A stretch of DNA of 64,000 bases from Liquorilactobacillus hordei DSM 19519 (GTDB lineage Bacteria > Bacillota > Bacilli > Lactobacillales > Lactobacillaceae), in the NCBI RefSeq assembly GCF_019443985.1, contig NZ_CP049303.1, positions 1,922,001 to 1,986,000 of the forward strand, read 5' to 3'. A model generated the notes under the pieces. The model did no database searches. It was not told where the DNA came from and saw nothing but the letters and a program-made list of their open reading frames with translations. The position numbers were made by a program, and so were the translations under genes. Positions 48,040 to 58,096 of the stretch are shown here, piece after piece (position 1 is the stretch's first letter; every line of letters starts with the position of its first letter).

Positions 48040-49617
48040 TTATAATTTTGCTGACAACTTTACATTCGGGTATTTATCAGCAAACCAACGCTCTGAGAAT
48101 TCATTTTCAAACAAAAACAACGGCAGACCTTGACGGTCCTTCACCAATATGTTTCGTGAAGACGACATCTTCTCGTCTAATTGCTCTGGGTCTATCCAAC
48201 GCGCAATTTTCCTACCCATTGGTGTCATTACAACCTCAGAATGGTACTCGTTTAACATTCTAAACTGGAAAACCTCAAATTGAAGTTGACCGACCGCACC
48301 TAAAATATAATCATTTGTGCTATAACTTTGATACAGTTGTACAGCACCTTCCTGAACAAGCTGTGCAATGCCTTTGTGAAACGACTTTTGTTTCATAACA
48401 TTTTTAGCCGTAACTCTTACGAAAATTTCAGGAGTAAACTGTGGTAATTTTTCATATTGAATTTTATGTTTACCAGCAAAAATAGTATCACCAATTTGAA
48501 AATTACCAGTATCATAAAGTCCAATGATATCGCCCGCAACAGCAGTCTCTAATGTTTCTCTAGAGTCTGCCATAAACTGTGTTGAATTCGACAATCTTAT
48601 TTTTTTAGAGTCACGTGCTAATGTAACATCCATCCCTCTTTCGAATTCTCCTGCACAAATACGCACAAAAGCAATCCTATCACGATGATTTGGATTCATA
48701 TTAGCCTGTATTTTAAAAACAAAACCAGAAAAGTCATTAGAAACTGGACTAATTTTCTCACCTGCTTCATCCCGATGTGCTGCAGGTGCAGGAGCAAATT
48801 TTAAATACGCATCTAAAAATGTCTTTACCCCAAAATTAGTTAGCGCAGAACCAAAGAAAACAGGGGTAAGCTTTCCTGCAGCAATCTTTTCTTCATTCAT
48901 TTGATTGCCTGCATCCTTTAATAATTCAACTTCTTCAAGTACCTGTTGGTAAATACTTTCTTCCTTCAATGGATTATCTTCACGCAATTCTCCATTATCA
49001 TCTAACTCAAGGTAACTTTCTCCCTGATCTTCTTTGCGATACAATTCAATACGCTGATTGAAAATATCATAAAGTCCCTTTAATCCCTTACCCATTCCTA
49101 TAGGCCAGTTCATTGGGAAAGCACCTATCCCCAAAACATCTTCCAACTCCGCAATTAATTCCAACGGATCTTTTCCATCTCTATCTAATTTATTGATAAA
49201 GGTAAAAATTGGAATTCCTCGCATTTTACATACCTGAAAAAGCTTCTTTGTCTGAGGTTCAATCCCCTTAGCCGAATCAATTACCATCACGGCTGAGTCA
49301 ACTGCCATTAACGTTCGATAAGTATCTTCCGAAAAATCCTCATGTCCTGGTGTATCCAAAATATTAATTCGCTTATCTGCATAATCAAACTGCATTACTG
49401 AACTAGTAACAGAAATCCCACGTTTCTTTTCAATTTCCATCCAGTCAGACTTTGCAAAACTTCCTGATTTTTTTGCTTTTACAGTTCCCGCCTTACGCAA
49501 AACTCCACCAAATAGTAATAATTGCTCGGTTATAGTAGTTTTCCCAGCATCAGGATGGGAAATAATTGCAAACGTTCGCCTACTATTAACCGACGCTGCT
49601 AAATCTTGATTATTCAT
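48040..49617 (-). CDS. prfC: Peptide chain release factor 3
   Basis: GTPase that recycles RF1/RF2 from the ribosome, 525 aa. G1 SHPDAGKTT, switch [11 protein letters not shown]4 NKLDRDG. C-terminal domains contain [17 protein letters not shown]. The ATG at 49617 has a GAAAGAGGAAAAAT site. It is convergent with the IS3/marR region. Its terminator is probably the hairpin now split by IS3. Confidence 0.96.
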   Translation of the reverse strand: MNNQDLAASVNSRRTFAIISHPDAGKTTITEQLLLFGGVLRKAGTVKAKKSGSFAKSDWMEIEKKRGISVTSSVMQFDYADKRINILDTPGHEDFSEDTYRTLMAVDSAVMVIDSAKGIEPQTKKLFQVCKMRGIPIFTFINKLDRDGKDPLELIAELEDVLGIGAFPMNWPIGMGKGLKGLYDIFNQRIELYRKEDQGESYLELDDNGELREDNPLKEESIYQQVLEEVELLKDAGNQMNEEKIAAGKLTPVFFGSALTNFGVKTFLDAYLKFAPAPAAHRDEAGEKISPVSNDFSGFVFKIQANMNPNHRDRIAFVRICAGEFERGMDVTLARDSKKIRLSNSTQFMADSRETLETAVAGDIIGLYDTGNFQIGDTIFAGKHKIQYEKLPQFTPEIFVRVTAKNVMKQKSFHKGIAQLVQEGAVQLYQSYSTNDYILGAVGQLQFEVFQFRMLNEYHSEVVMTPMGRKIARWIDPEQLDEKMSSSRNILVKDRQGLPLFLFENEFSERWFADKYPNVKLSAKL

Positions 49618-49646
49618 ATTTTTCCTCTTTCTTCTACCAATTAAAT

Positions 49647-50930
49647 CTAAACCCTTTTTTCACGTTGAACATGTGCTATTGCTAATGCAGGGGTAAGCTC
49701 AATCTTAATCTCCATAATGCGAGAATCATCAACTTTTTCGGTTATTAGCTTAATACCATCAATCTCAACGCTCTCTTGACTATCGTCTTCTGGAATATAT
49801 CCTAGTTTTGCAATCATAAATCCCGCAATAGTATCTACATCATTCATTTCAAAATTCGTCATAAACTCATCGTTGAAATCATCTAATGATAATTTACCTT
49901 GCACAATGAATTCACTGTCAGAAATCTTGTGATAATCTTGTTCTGGCTGATCTGATTCATCATCTATTTCACCTACTATTTCTTCTAAAAGGTCCTCTAA
50001 CGTAACTAAACCAACAACTCCACCATATTCATCAAAAAGAATTGCCAATTGATTTTGCGTTTTTTTCATTTCAAGCATTACTTCATCTATTGCCATAGTC
50101 TCAGGTATGAACAAAGCTGGCTGCATAACCTTTCTAATCGTGATATGGTCAAAGCCTTCCTCACGAGCAGTTTTCAAAATATTCTTGATATGCACAATTC
50201 CAACTATATCATCTTTTCCCTCGTTATAAACAGGAATCCTTGAATATTGCATCTGCAAAATTGCATCAATATTTCGATCATTATCATTTTGAATATCAAT
50301 CATAAATGCATCAGTTCGTGGTACCATAACTTCTTTTGCTAATTTTTCACGCATCGAAAGAACACCTTTGATCATGTCGAAAGCTTCAGGCCTCAATTCA
50401 TTTTCCTTATTTTCAGGAGAAATCAATGCTCCCAGAGCTTCAACTGGTGTAATATTACCTTCTTCATCAAAGCTTGCACTACCGTTCTTATTTGACATCA
50501 CCATATCATGCAGTTTTTGAAATGGCATAAAAAGATAACCGATTATAATTGTATATCCCAAAAAGTGAAAAAAAAGTTGTGAACCATTTTTTTTATATAC
50601 TTTCTCCAAGACATCTGCTATAAAAATTGGAAAAATTGTTAATATTACACTAATAATTAAGAAAACCAGTATGCTATTTTCCATAACAATCATTTTTAAC
50701 TTACTAGCCGCGATTACACTTAATAATGCCCCAACAACTAACAAAAAAACAAAGGAAAAACTAACTCCTGTCCTAATTTTTTTAAAGGATGTTATTCTTT
50801 CATTGTGCTGTTCAATTCTGTCAAAAAGTTGGTAGTTTCTAATGATACTTAAGATTATCCCCGCGTTAAAAAGTAACACGATAGCAATTCCCATAAGTAA
50901 CGAACCAACAAGTCCAGGCTCTGAATTCAT
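49647..50930 (-). CDS. CNNM/CBS-domain membrane protein (HlyC/CorC family)
   Basis: 427 aa. N-terminal CNNM-like region with four hydrophobic segments (residues 8-150), then a CBS pair ([14 protein letters not shown] ... [63 protein letters not shown]) and a C-terminal CorC_HlyC domain ([16 protein letters not shown]). Related proteins are Mg2+ or Co2+ transport factors; the old name haemolysin is misleading. Upstream of prfC by 30 bases. Confidence 0.88.
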   Translation of the reverse strand: MNSEPGLVGSLLMGIAIVLLFNAGIILSIIRNYQLFDRIEQHNERITSFKKIRTGVSFSFVFLLVVGALLSVIAASKLKMIVMENSILVFLIISVILTIFPIFIADVLEKVYKKNGSQLFFHFLGYTIIIGYLFMPFQKLHDMVMSNKNGSASFDEEGNITPVEALGALISPENKENELRPEAFDMIKGVLSMREKLAKEVMVPRTDAFMIDIQNDNDRNIDAILQMQYSRIPVYNEGKDDIVGIVHIKNILKTAREEGFDHITIRKVMQPALFIPETMAIDEVMLEMKKTQNQLAILFDEYGGVVGLVTLEDLLEEIVGEIDDESDQPEQDYHKISDSEFIVQGKLSLDDFNDEFMTNFEMNDVDTIAGFMIAKLGYIPEDDSQESVEIDGIKLITEKVDDSRIMEIKIELTPALAIAHVQREKRV

Positions 50931-51010
50931 TTTATATTTTCTCTCCAGTTGTTAAAAAGTTGATATTAATTTCTGATTATATAACATACACACTTTATCT
51001 GCAATCAAGG

Positions 51011-52480
51011 TCATTTTGGAACTCGAATAACATCTCCTGCTTTTAAGTCACTATTTGAAGTAAAATCGTTAATTGTCATAATATTGTCAACCGTTGTACT
51101 ATATTTACTTGCTAAGCCTTCCAAGGTATCTCCACTTTGGACATTGATAGTTTGTGTATTATCTTTTAATTTTTGAACACTCTCACTCGACGCTTTGGCA
51201 CTGGCTGAACTAGCTGCTGCAACACTTGCGGAACTTGCACTGGCAGCCTTAGCACTTTCCGAGCTTGCCTTCTTTGCTGCTTTTTCTTTTTTAGTTTCAG
51301 CCTTTGTGGAAGCTTTTTGACTACTAGACAAAGACTCTGCCTTAGAACTGTTTTTTTGTTTAGACTTAGATTTTGAACTGGCCGTAGATTTGCTACTATT
51401 CTGTGTGAATCTATCTTGTATATAGTTCCATGCACTTTCTTTTGCAAAAGCTACCTCGTATATCCCACCACCTAGTAACAATAACACAACAATAAGACCC
51501 GCTAATTTCAGCCGGTTATTTTTCTTCTTTGTTTGTTTAACTGCTACTTTTTCCTGACTATTTTTATCTGCAAGTAGTTTAACAGGATCAGCTCCACGTT
51601 CTTTGTAAAAAGCGTTGCGCATTTTTGGCTCGTCTTTTCGTGTAAAACCATTTTTAAACTGTTCAATTTTAAATTCTTCATATACAGTACTTACATCGAA
51701 AGATTCTCGTTCAATTTGCTTTTTTGCCAAATAGTCTGTTTTTTCTGACGCTGTTAACGACTGTACCCAACCAAAAGAATACTCATATTGCACCATGATT
51801 TCACGAGTCGAACCAAAATCTTGTACTTGACCAAAGTCCAACCAAAGAGTACGTTCACAAAAGCGCTCAATATTAACAACATTAATGTCGGAAATAACAA
51901 AAGATACACCAATATCTTTTAACCTTTGAATCTTATCACTTACCTTTTTGAAAAAAGCAAGATCTAAACTACCAAAAATACTGTCTATTAAAATAAGTTC
52001 TGGTTTAACGAAAAGTGCAATTGATATCGATAATCTAGCATAAAGACCAGTAGAAAAAGTTCTTACAGGACAATATAACCATTCTCCTAAATCACTAAAG
52101 TTGATAATCGCATTTATTACATGATTTGCCTTAAATTCATCTAAATTCGCAGAAGAAACCGCATGTTTTATATTTTCTAAACCAGTAACATTTTTGTCCA
52201 TTCCATATCTAGTTGTTGCTATACTAGTATGTGCATCCATTGTAATAAAGCCAGTTGTCTGCTTTTCTTTTCCAGCTAAAATATCTATCAAGGCTGTCTT
52301 TCCTGAGCCATTATTACCTAATAAACCGATTGCCTCACCTGGGCTAATGCTAAGATTAACACCTCGTAGCTCCCAAAAATTTTTATTTTCAGTTGCAGAT
52401 AATTTGGATTTAACAACTTCTTTTTTATCAATAAGTAACGGTGTGCTTTTTGTAATGTATTTCAATTCTATTTTTTTCAT
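51011..52480 (-). CDS. TagH-like ABC ATPase fused to LysM, with altered catalytic residues
   Basis: 489 aa. Start ATG 52480 with GGGTGA upstream (a TTG at 52492 is the alternative). Residues 1-240: ABC domain with Walker A GLLGNNGSGKTA and signature FSTGLYARLSI as in teichoic-acid exporters. However, Walker B reads LILIDSIFGSLD (Ser where catalytic Glu is expected) and the switch region SFVISDINVVNIERFC has Asp where His is expected. Then one helix (about 330-350), a long Ser/Ala/Lys-rich stretch, and a C-terminal LysM (VQSGDTLEGLASKYSTTVDNIMTINDF). No TagG permease gene is adjacent. Confidence 0.85.
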   Translation of the reverse strand: MKKIELKYITKSTPLLIDKKEVVKSKLSATENKNFWELRGVNLSISPGEAIGLLGNNGSGKTALIDILAGKEKQTTGFITMDAHTSIATTRYGMDKNVTGLENIKHAVSSANLDEFKANHVINAIINFSDLGEWLYCPVRTFSTGLYARLSISIALFVKPELILIDSIFGSLDLAFFKKVSDKIQRLKDIGVSFVISDINVVNIERFCERTLWLDFGQVQDFGSTREIMVQYEYSFGWVQSLTASEKTDYLAKKQIERESFDVSTVYEEFKIEQFKNGFTRKDEPKMRNAFYKERGADPVKLLADKNSQEKVAVKQTKKKNNRLKLAGLIVVLLLLGGGIYEVAFAKESAWNYIQDRFTQNSSKSTASSKSKSKQKNSSKAESLSSSQKASTKAETKKEKAAKKASSESAKAASASSASVAAASSASAKASSESVQKLKDNTQTINVQSGDTLEGLASKYSTTVDNIMTINDFTSNSDLKAGDVIRVPK

Positions 52481-52566
52481 AATTTCACCCAAAACTTTTC
52501 TGTCTCATCTACTGTTATGTTACAAGATACTATATTCCACGTCAATTTCAATAAAGGGATCTTAAA

Positions 52567-53697
52567 CTATTCATGAGAATTGTTTTCTTTCTTGTTCAAC
52601 AGATAAATATCTCTGAAGTATTTGATTACAACTTTTAAAACTGCATAAAAAGGAATCGCCAGAATCATTCCCATTAGTCCGGCTAAATTACCTGCAACTA
52701 ACAACAATACAATAATAGTTAACGGATGAATATCAAGCGTTTTTCCAATTACATTTGGATAAATCAGATTTCCATCAAATTGTTGCACTGTAATACACAC
52801 AATAATAACCAACATCACCATCTTTGGTGAAATTGAAACTGCCAGTAATAAGGCGGGTAAAACACCAATGTACGGTCCTAAATATGGGATAAGATTAGTA
52901 AAGGCAGCCATCACTCCCAATAAGAGAGCATAAGGCATTCCAATCATAAAATAACCTAACGTGGTAAATGTTGCTACAAATGCACATTCAATAAACTGCC
53001 CTGCAATATATTTTGAGATAGTCTCACCCATTTTTCCCAATAGAATCTCAACTTGTTTTCCATGCTTATTAGGCATAATTTTTTGAATATTTGGAATCAA
53101 CCGATGGCCGTCTTTTAACATATAAAATAGCATGAATGGAACAGTTATAGCTGTGACTGTAATACTCGTCACCATCCCAATTATTGATCCAAGACTTTTA
53201 GTAACAGTGTTCAAGAAACCTTCAACATATTTCAATAGATTTTTCTCTATGGTACTGATATAACTGCTAATATTTAATTGCTTTACCCATTCTTGTCGCG
53301 AAAAATCATCATAATAACCATTCGTCATTTTTTGAACTGCTCTGATGTAGTTAGGTGAGTTTGAAATCAGTTGTCCTATCTGCGATACCAATATGGGAAT
53401 CACAAACGCCAAGGCAGCAGCAACTATTGCTATTAATAATAAAAATACAATTGTCACAGAAATAGTTCTATTCAAATAAAACTTACCTATTTTTATTTTC
53501 ATTAGAAATTTAACTACCGGTTTTAACAGATAGTATAAAAACCCAGAGATTATTACGGGAACAAACAAAGTTGAGATAAAAGTTCCTACTGGTTCAAAGA
53601 TAAAACTTATTTTAGTACATACCCATATTAACGTTGCAATTAAAAGCGCCTCAGTTGTTACATAGATTAATTTTGAACTTTTTAATTTTTCAAACAT
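52567..53697 (-). CDS. AI-2E family transporter (PerM-like)
   Basis: 376 aa, eight predicted helices. Family landmarks: FNLIPYLGPYIGVLPALLLA-like segment (TNLIPYLGPYIGVLPAL), QQFDGNLIYPNVIGKTLDIHPLTIIVLLL and GLMGMILAIPFYAVLKV. Members export AI-2 in E. coli or act as Na+/H+ antiporters in halophiles; the substrate here is unknown. Lies upstream of the TagH-like gene in the same direction, 87 bases apart. Confidence 0.88.
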   Translation of the reverse strand: MFEKLKSSKLIYVTTEALLIATLIWVCTKISFIFEPVGTFISTLFVPVIISGFLYYLLKPVVKFLMKIKIGKFYLNRTISVTIVFLLLIAIVAAALAFVIPILVSQIGQLISNSPNYIRAVQKMTNGYYDDFSRQEWVKQLNISSYISTIEKNLLKYVEGFLNTVTKSLGSIIGMVTSITVTAITVPFMLFYMLKDGHRLIPNIQKIMPNKHGKQVEILLGKMGETISKYIAGQFIECAFVATFTTLGYFMIGMPYALLLGVMAAFTNLIPYLGPYIGVLPALLLAVSISPKMVMLVIIVCITVQQFDGNLIYPNVIGKTLDIHPLTIIVLLLVAGNLAGLMGMILAIPFYAVLKVVIKYFRDIYLLNKKENNSHE

Positions 53698-53842
53698 TAT
53701 TGTTCATCCTCATATATTATTTGTCAGCTTTACCTTTACTATAAAATCAGAATATATCCTTTTATTAAGTAACAGCTGAATGCTAATTTACATTTTTTGA
53801 CTAAATGTATTCTGATTGATAGTCGCTATACTGATCTTAATG

Positions 53843-53890
53843 GCAAAGGAGCTGCCACAAAACAACAGTTTTGTCACAGCTCCCCCCTCA
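53843..53890 (-). terminator. Terminator of ntdP
   Basis: Minus strand: GGAGCTGTGACAAAACT, GTT, GTTTTGTGGCAGCTCC, then TTTG. Stable stem but short T run. Confidence 0.65.
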
Positions 53891-53905
53891 GTTATAACTC
53901 AACGC

Positions 53906-54451
53906 CTACATACGCCGCGACAATTCTAAATAACGATTATACCAAATCTTGATGTATTCTTCAGAAAAAGGGCCTTTTTGGTTATCAATCCAATCGACAA
54001 GTGTAAGTACATTGTGTTTCAGAATTTTATCTGTGTCCTTTGAATAATTCCATTTAGTCCCATGATCCTCATATTCATCAACATCAAGCAGTTTCTTCTC
54101 CCCATTTGGGAAAACTTTGACATCTAGATCATAATCGATATATTTTAGTGCTTCACGGTCCAAAATCGCTGGTGAAGCAAGATTACAATAATACGAAATT
54201 CCATTGTCTCTAATCATTGCAATTATATTAAACCAGTAATGTTTATGGAAATAAACTAATGCTGGTTCGCGTGTAACCCATCGACGACCGTCGGATTCAG
54301 TTACAAGCGTATGATCATTACAACCAATCAGAACATTTTCACTGGTTTTAAGTACCATTGTCTCTCGCCACGTTCGATGCAAACTACCGTCGTGTTTATA
54401 ACTTTTGATGGTGATAAAATCACCTTCCTTTGGTTCTTTTGCCTGATGCAT
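53906..54451 (-). CDS. ntdP: Nucleoside tri-/diphosphate phosphatase (DUF402)
   Basis: 181 aa, cytosolic. It matches the DUF402 family of Gram-positive nucleoside phosphatases (YgaC/Sav1813-like): [45 protein letters not shown] and the acidic DVDEYEDH. The start has an AGGCAGGT site. It is a separate transcription unit upstream of the AI-2E gene and downstream of rlmD. Confidence 0.88.
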   Translation of the reverse strand: MHQAKEPKEGDFITIKSYKHDGSLHRTWRETMVLKTSENVLIGCNDHTLVTESDGRRWVTREPALVYFHKHYWFNIIAMIRDNGISYYCNLASPAILDREALKYIDYDLDVKVFPNGEKKLLDVDEYEDHGTKWNYSKDTDKILKHNVLTLVDWIDNQKGPFSEEYIKIWYNRYLELSRRM

Positions 54452-54614
54452 GGTTAAAACCTGCCTTCTATAAACACAAGGTGTAACTTACACCGTCATC
54501 ATTAATCATTATATCAAATTTATTCAATAAAACCCAAAAAATAATTAATTATTATTTATAACTTTCAACGACTTTTTCTTAAAAAGTGTTAAAACTAAAT
54601 TTCAAATCAAGTAA

Positions 54615-56021
54615 TTAACTTTTTTGTGATCTTCTAGATAATTTTACAACAGCTTCACACCTTGCTGTTTGCGGAAACATATCGATTGACTGAATATAGT
54701 CAACATAATATATCTGTGTAAGTTCTTTTAAATCACGAGCAAGAGTTGAAGGGTTGCATGATACATATACGAATTTTTGTGGTTTTGCTTTTAAAATCGT
54801 TTTAATTAACTTTTCATCCAATCCTGTTCTTGGTGGATCCACTACGAGCGCATCAAAAACAAACTCATTTTTCTGCCATTTTGGAATTAAATCTTCTGCT
54901 TTTCCAACTGTATATAAAAAATTGCTTTTTTTATTCAATTTTGCATTGAGTTTTGCATCTTCAATTGCCTCAGGAGTTATATCCATTCCGCGAACTTCAT
55001 TAGTATTACCTGCTACAAATAATCCAATTGTTCCTACACCACAATATGCATCAATTAAAGTTTCTGTCTTGCTTAAATCAAGAGCCTTTTTAACCTCTTC
55101 ATACATTTTTAGTGTCTGATAAGGGTTTAATTGAAAGAAAGCACGCGCTGATAATCTAAACTCAACACTACCTAATTTTTCTGTAATATATTCAGCGCCA
55201 CTGAGTAATTGTGTTTTATCTCCCCACACTAGTGAACTCTTACCTTTATTTACATTTTGTAAAACTGAAGTAACTTCAGATAGGTTAGTCTCAATTTTTT
55301 CTAGAAGTAAATGCTTCTTGGGTAGCTTCTCTGAATTCGTGATAAAAACGACTTGTACTTCTTTAGTTGCAAAAGATTCTCGGACAACAATTGTTTTTAT
55401 AATTCCAGAATTATTTTTTTCATCATAAACAGGCACCTCTAATTCTTCGAGGTATTTACAAATTTCCCTAATTATTTTCATTGTCAGTGGTCTTTGTGTG
55501 CTAAAAGTTGGAAGATCTACTAAGTCATGAGTTCCTCGTTTGTACAAACCCGCAATTACTTTTCCATCAGAGGTTTTTCTCACTTGAAATTGTGCCTTAT
55601 TTCTATATTCAAATGGGTACTTCATCCCAATTGTCGGTAATAATTTAAACTTTTGATATCCTTGTGGTTTAAACTTTTCTAGTGCTTGCAAGACAACATC
55701 TCTCTTAAATTTCAGTTGTTCTTCATAATTGAGATGCTCTAGTTCTATTCCACCAACATCATAATCATCTTTTTTCTCAATTCTATAAGGACTTTCCGTT
55801 CTAATTTTGTGAATCTTTGCAGTAGCGTATTTACCATTATCTTCCACAACCTCAACTACTACTACTTCGCTAGGCAAGGCACCTTCAACAAAAATAACTT
55901 TGTGTTTAAAATATCCAATTCCCTCACCATTAATACCTAGGCGTTTAATTGTTAATGGGAATCTTTTTCCTTTTTCTAACAAATTTTGTGTTTTATTTTG
56001 GTTTCTTTTGTTATATTGCAT
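54615..56021 (-). CDS. rlmD: 23S rRNA uracil-C5 methyltransferase RlmD/RlmCD
   Basis: 468 aa. N-terminal TRAM domain (FPLTIKRLGINGEGIGYFK), central and C-terminal methyltransferase with SAM motif LIDAYCGVGTIGLFVA, DPPRTGLDE and the catalytic Cys in YVSCNPSTLARDL. The usual iron-sulfur Cys set (C..CGGC) before the QL..K motif is absent: the region reads DDYDVGGIELEHLNYEEQLKFKR. It modifies U1939 and possibly U747 of 23S. Divergent from recX. Confidence 0.92.
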   Translation of the reverse strand: MQYNKRNQNKTQNLLEKGKRFPLTIKRLGINGEGIGYFKHKVIFVEGALPSEVVVVEVVEDNGKYATAKIHKIRTESPYRIEKKDDYDVGGIELEHLNYEEQLKFKRDVVLQALEKFKPQGYQKFKLLPTIGMKYPFEYRNKAQFQVRKTSDGKVIAGLYKRGTHDLVDLPTFSTQRPLTMKIIREICKYLEELEVPVYDEKNNSGIIKTIVVRESFATKEVQVVFITNSEKLPKKHLLLEKIETNLSEVTSVLQNVNKGKSSLVWGDKTQLLSGAEYITEKLGSVEFRLSARAFFQLNPYQTLKMYEEVKKALDLSKTETLIDAYCGVGTIGLFVAGNTNEVRGMDITPEAIEDAKLNAKLNKKSNFLYTVGKAEDLIPKWQKNEFVFDALVVDPPRTGLDEKLIKTILKAKPQKFVYVSCNPSTLARDLKELTQIYYVDYIQSIDMFPQTARCEAVVKLSRRSQKS

Positions 56022-56137
56022 TACTAAACTCCTTAACTTACATTCTTCTTAATCGCTTAATTATATCATTTAATCTTTTTTACTCACATGTTATAAAATA
56101 TATGTAGGAAATAAAAAATATGCGGAAGGAATTTATT

Positions 56138-56929
56138 ATGCCCAAAATCTTAACTAAAATTCAAGCTCAAAAAAAACCTGGACGCTTCAATCTTTTCATA
56201 GACGGTAAATATAGCTTTGCTGTCTCAGAAACCGTACTAGTTGAAAACCATCTCTACAAAGGACAAGAACTTTCAGATGAAGAAATTAATCAACTAATCA
56301 ATTCTGAAGAATTTTCTAAATTATACCAAAAAGCTCTAAACTATCTAAGCTACCAGTTGAGGAGTGAACAAGAACTTGATAAGCACTTAAAAGAGATTTC
56401 TGACAATTCTTTTTTAATCGAAAAAGTGAAAAAAAAGCTCCGTGCCTACAATCTCTTGGATGACACAAAATATGCATCTAGTTACGTACGAACAATGGTA
56501 AATACATCAGACAAGGGGTTCAATATTATTAGAAATAATTTACGAGCAAAAGGAATTCCAGAAAATGATATTGAGCAAGCCAAACTTGATTACGACCACT
56601 CCAACATATCTGATAAATTAGAAAGCTTAATTCCAAAAGTCATCCATCAATACCGTAATCAACCTTCTAGAATACGTATTCAGAAAGTCAAACAACGACT
56701 AATTGCGAAGGGATTTAGTCCAGATGAATTTGAAAACATCCTTTCTACCAGTTTTTCTAGTAATCCAGCACATGAAGATGAACTTTTATCGAATCAGCTG
56801 GAAAAACTTTGGAATAGATATAGTACGAGTAATCTCACAGATTCTCAGAAAAAATTAAAAATAAAGCAAACCCTTTATCGTAAAGGATTTGCTTTAGACA
56901 AAATTACTAATAAACTCGATGAACTTTAG
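56138..56929 (+). CDS. recX: Regulatory protein RecX
   Basis: Inhibitor of RecA filament growth, 263 aa from ATG 56138 (AAGGA site; the upstream ATG at 56120 has none). Repeated three-helix RecX units: LSYQLRSEQELDKHLKEI, LDDTKYASSYVRTMVNT...IRNNLRAKGIPENDIEQA, and IRIQKVKQRLIAKGFSPDEF ... KIKQTLYRKGFALDKI. The stop codon TAG is also the first base triplet of an intergenic repeat. Confidence 0.93.
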   Translation: MPKILTKIQAQKKPGRFNLFIDGKYSFAVSETVLVENHLYKGQELSDEEINQLINSEEFSKLYQKALNYLSYQLRSEQELDKHLKEISDNSFLIEKVKKKLRAYNLLDDTKYASSYVRTMVNTSDKGFNIIRNNLRAKGIPENDIEQAKLDYDHSNISDKLESLIPKVIHQYRNQPSRIRIQKVKQRLIAKGFSPDEFENILSTSFSSNPAHEDELLSNQLEKLWNRYSTSNLTDSQKKLKIKQTLYRKGFALDKITNKLDEL

Positions 56930-57094
56930 AGTGTGACACAAGGTGGTAAAATTCGAGTACTAACCAGAATTACGAACATAGCATGTTCTTTGCTATGAGT
57001 AATTTGAAGTTAGACGGAAAATTTTGCCTTGTGGATCACGTTTAATTAGAGTGTGACACAAGGCGGGAAAATTCGAGCACTAACCAAAATTAAC
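56927..57094. repeat. Palindromic intergenic repeat, one full unit plus a second half
   Basis: Direct copies at 56927-56973 and 57047-57094 begin TAGAGTGTGACACAAGG and continue AAAATTCGAG, ACTAACCA, AATTA. Between them an inverted copy (57000-57042, reading on the minus strand CACAAGG, AAAATTTTC, CTAAC, AAATTAC) makes a large hairpin with the first. The recX stop lies in copy 1 and the yihY stop in copy 2. Confidence 0.75.
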
Positions 57095-57986
57095 TTTCTA
57101 CTTTTTTCTTGATGTATTCTTTTAATTTAGCCCTTTTGACCTTAATTTCCTTGTAAAAATATTTTTCAAGAGATGCATTTAATACCGCACCTATCATAAT
57201 GATCCAACCAGAATAATTAAGCCAAAACAGCAACACGATAAACGTGCCAATTGTTCCATAACTAAGTACAGATTTAGCAAAATAGCGCACATAAATAGAA
57301 AAACCTTGAGCCAACAAAATCCAACCTAATGTGGCAATTACTGCCCCAGGTATAATCAGATGTAAATGCAGCTTTGCATTTGGGAGAAAATAGTAAATTA
57401 AGCTTATTATGAAAAATAATCCCAATAAGGTAACTGGCCACTTTAATGTGCTGAAAACATTTCCCAACTCTCTTGGTAATTGAAAGATTGGTGTCAAATA
57501 ATCAAGAATGTTTTGTCCAAAACTAAACAACAAAATAATTGCACTCATTAAGAAAACAAAGATTAACGTTAAGAAAAATGAAATGATTCTGGTAGTAACT
57601 GCATTTTGAGACTCCTCAACCCCATATGTCTCATTAAAAGCCAGTTTAAGTGCATTAACACCTCGACTTGCGGCCCATAACGCTACAAGAGCACTCACGG
57701 AAATCAAGCCTCCACTACTGCGCTCTAAGAAAGAAATTATAATCGGATATAACGTTTTATATATTGTTGCTGGAACTGCTGATTCCAAATACACTAAGAC
57801 TGTAGCAGCCTTAATATTTAACAATGGCAACGTGTTCCCAATCAAAATTATCGATGGAAAAATTGCTAACAAAGCATAGTAAGCAATAACAATAGATGTG
57901 TTATTGATATTAATATTGGAAGCTCTTTTTATTGAGTCCTTTACAACTTCTTTAATTGCAGTAGTGTTAAATTCTCTTTTTCTAAT
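57090..57986 (-). CDS. YihY/BrkB-family membrane protein with apparent ATT start
   Basis: 298 aa if begun at ATT 57986; six helices; YihY landmarks ALLAIFPSIILIGNTLPLL, ALWAASRGVNALKLAFNETYGVEE, and LPNAKLHLHLIIPGAVIATLGWILLAQGFSIYVRYF. The upstream in-frame stop is TAA at 57992-57990. Between it and the conserved core no ATG, GTG or TTG occurs until a TTG at 57872, which would cut off 38 residues including conserved RASNININNTSIVIAYYA. GGGGG (57999-57995) lies 8 bases before ATT. Function of the family is unknown (once called RNase BN in error). Confidence 0.85.
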   Translation of the reverse strand: MRKREFNTTAIKEVVKDSIKRASNININNTSIVIAYYALLAIFPSIILIGNTLPLLNIKAATVLVYLESAVPATIYKTLYPIIISFLERSSGGLISVSALVALWAASRGVNALKLAFNETYGVEESQNAVTTRIISFFLTLIFVFLMSAIILLFSFGQNILDYLTPIFQLPRELGNVFSTLKWPVTLLGLFFIISLIYYFLPNAKLHLHLIIPGAVIATLGWILLAQGFSIYVRYFAKSVLSYGTIGTFIVLLFWLNYSGWIIMIGAVLNASLEKYFYKEIKVKRAKLKEYIKKKVES

Positions 57987-58096
57987 TTTTTATTCCCCCT
58001 TTGTTCGTGTGCCAATTATAGCACGGGAGAAATTAAAACTTAATTACTAAGAATCGACATCTAAAAACATTTTTATAAAGCTGTCTAACTAACTCT

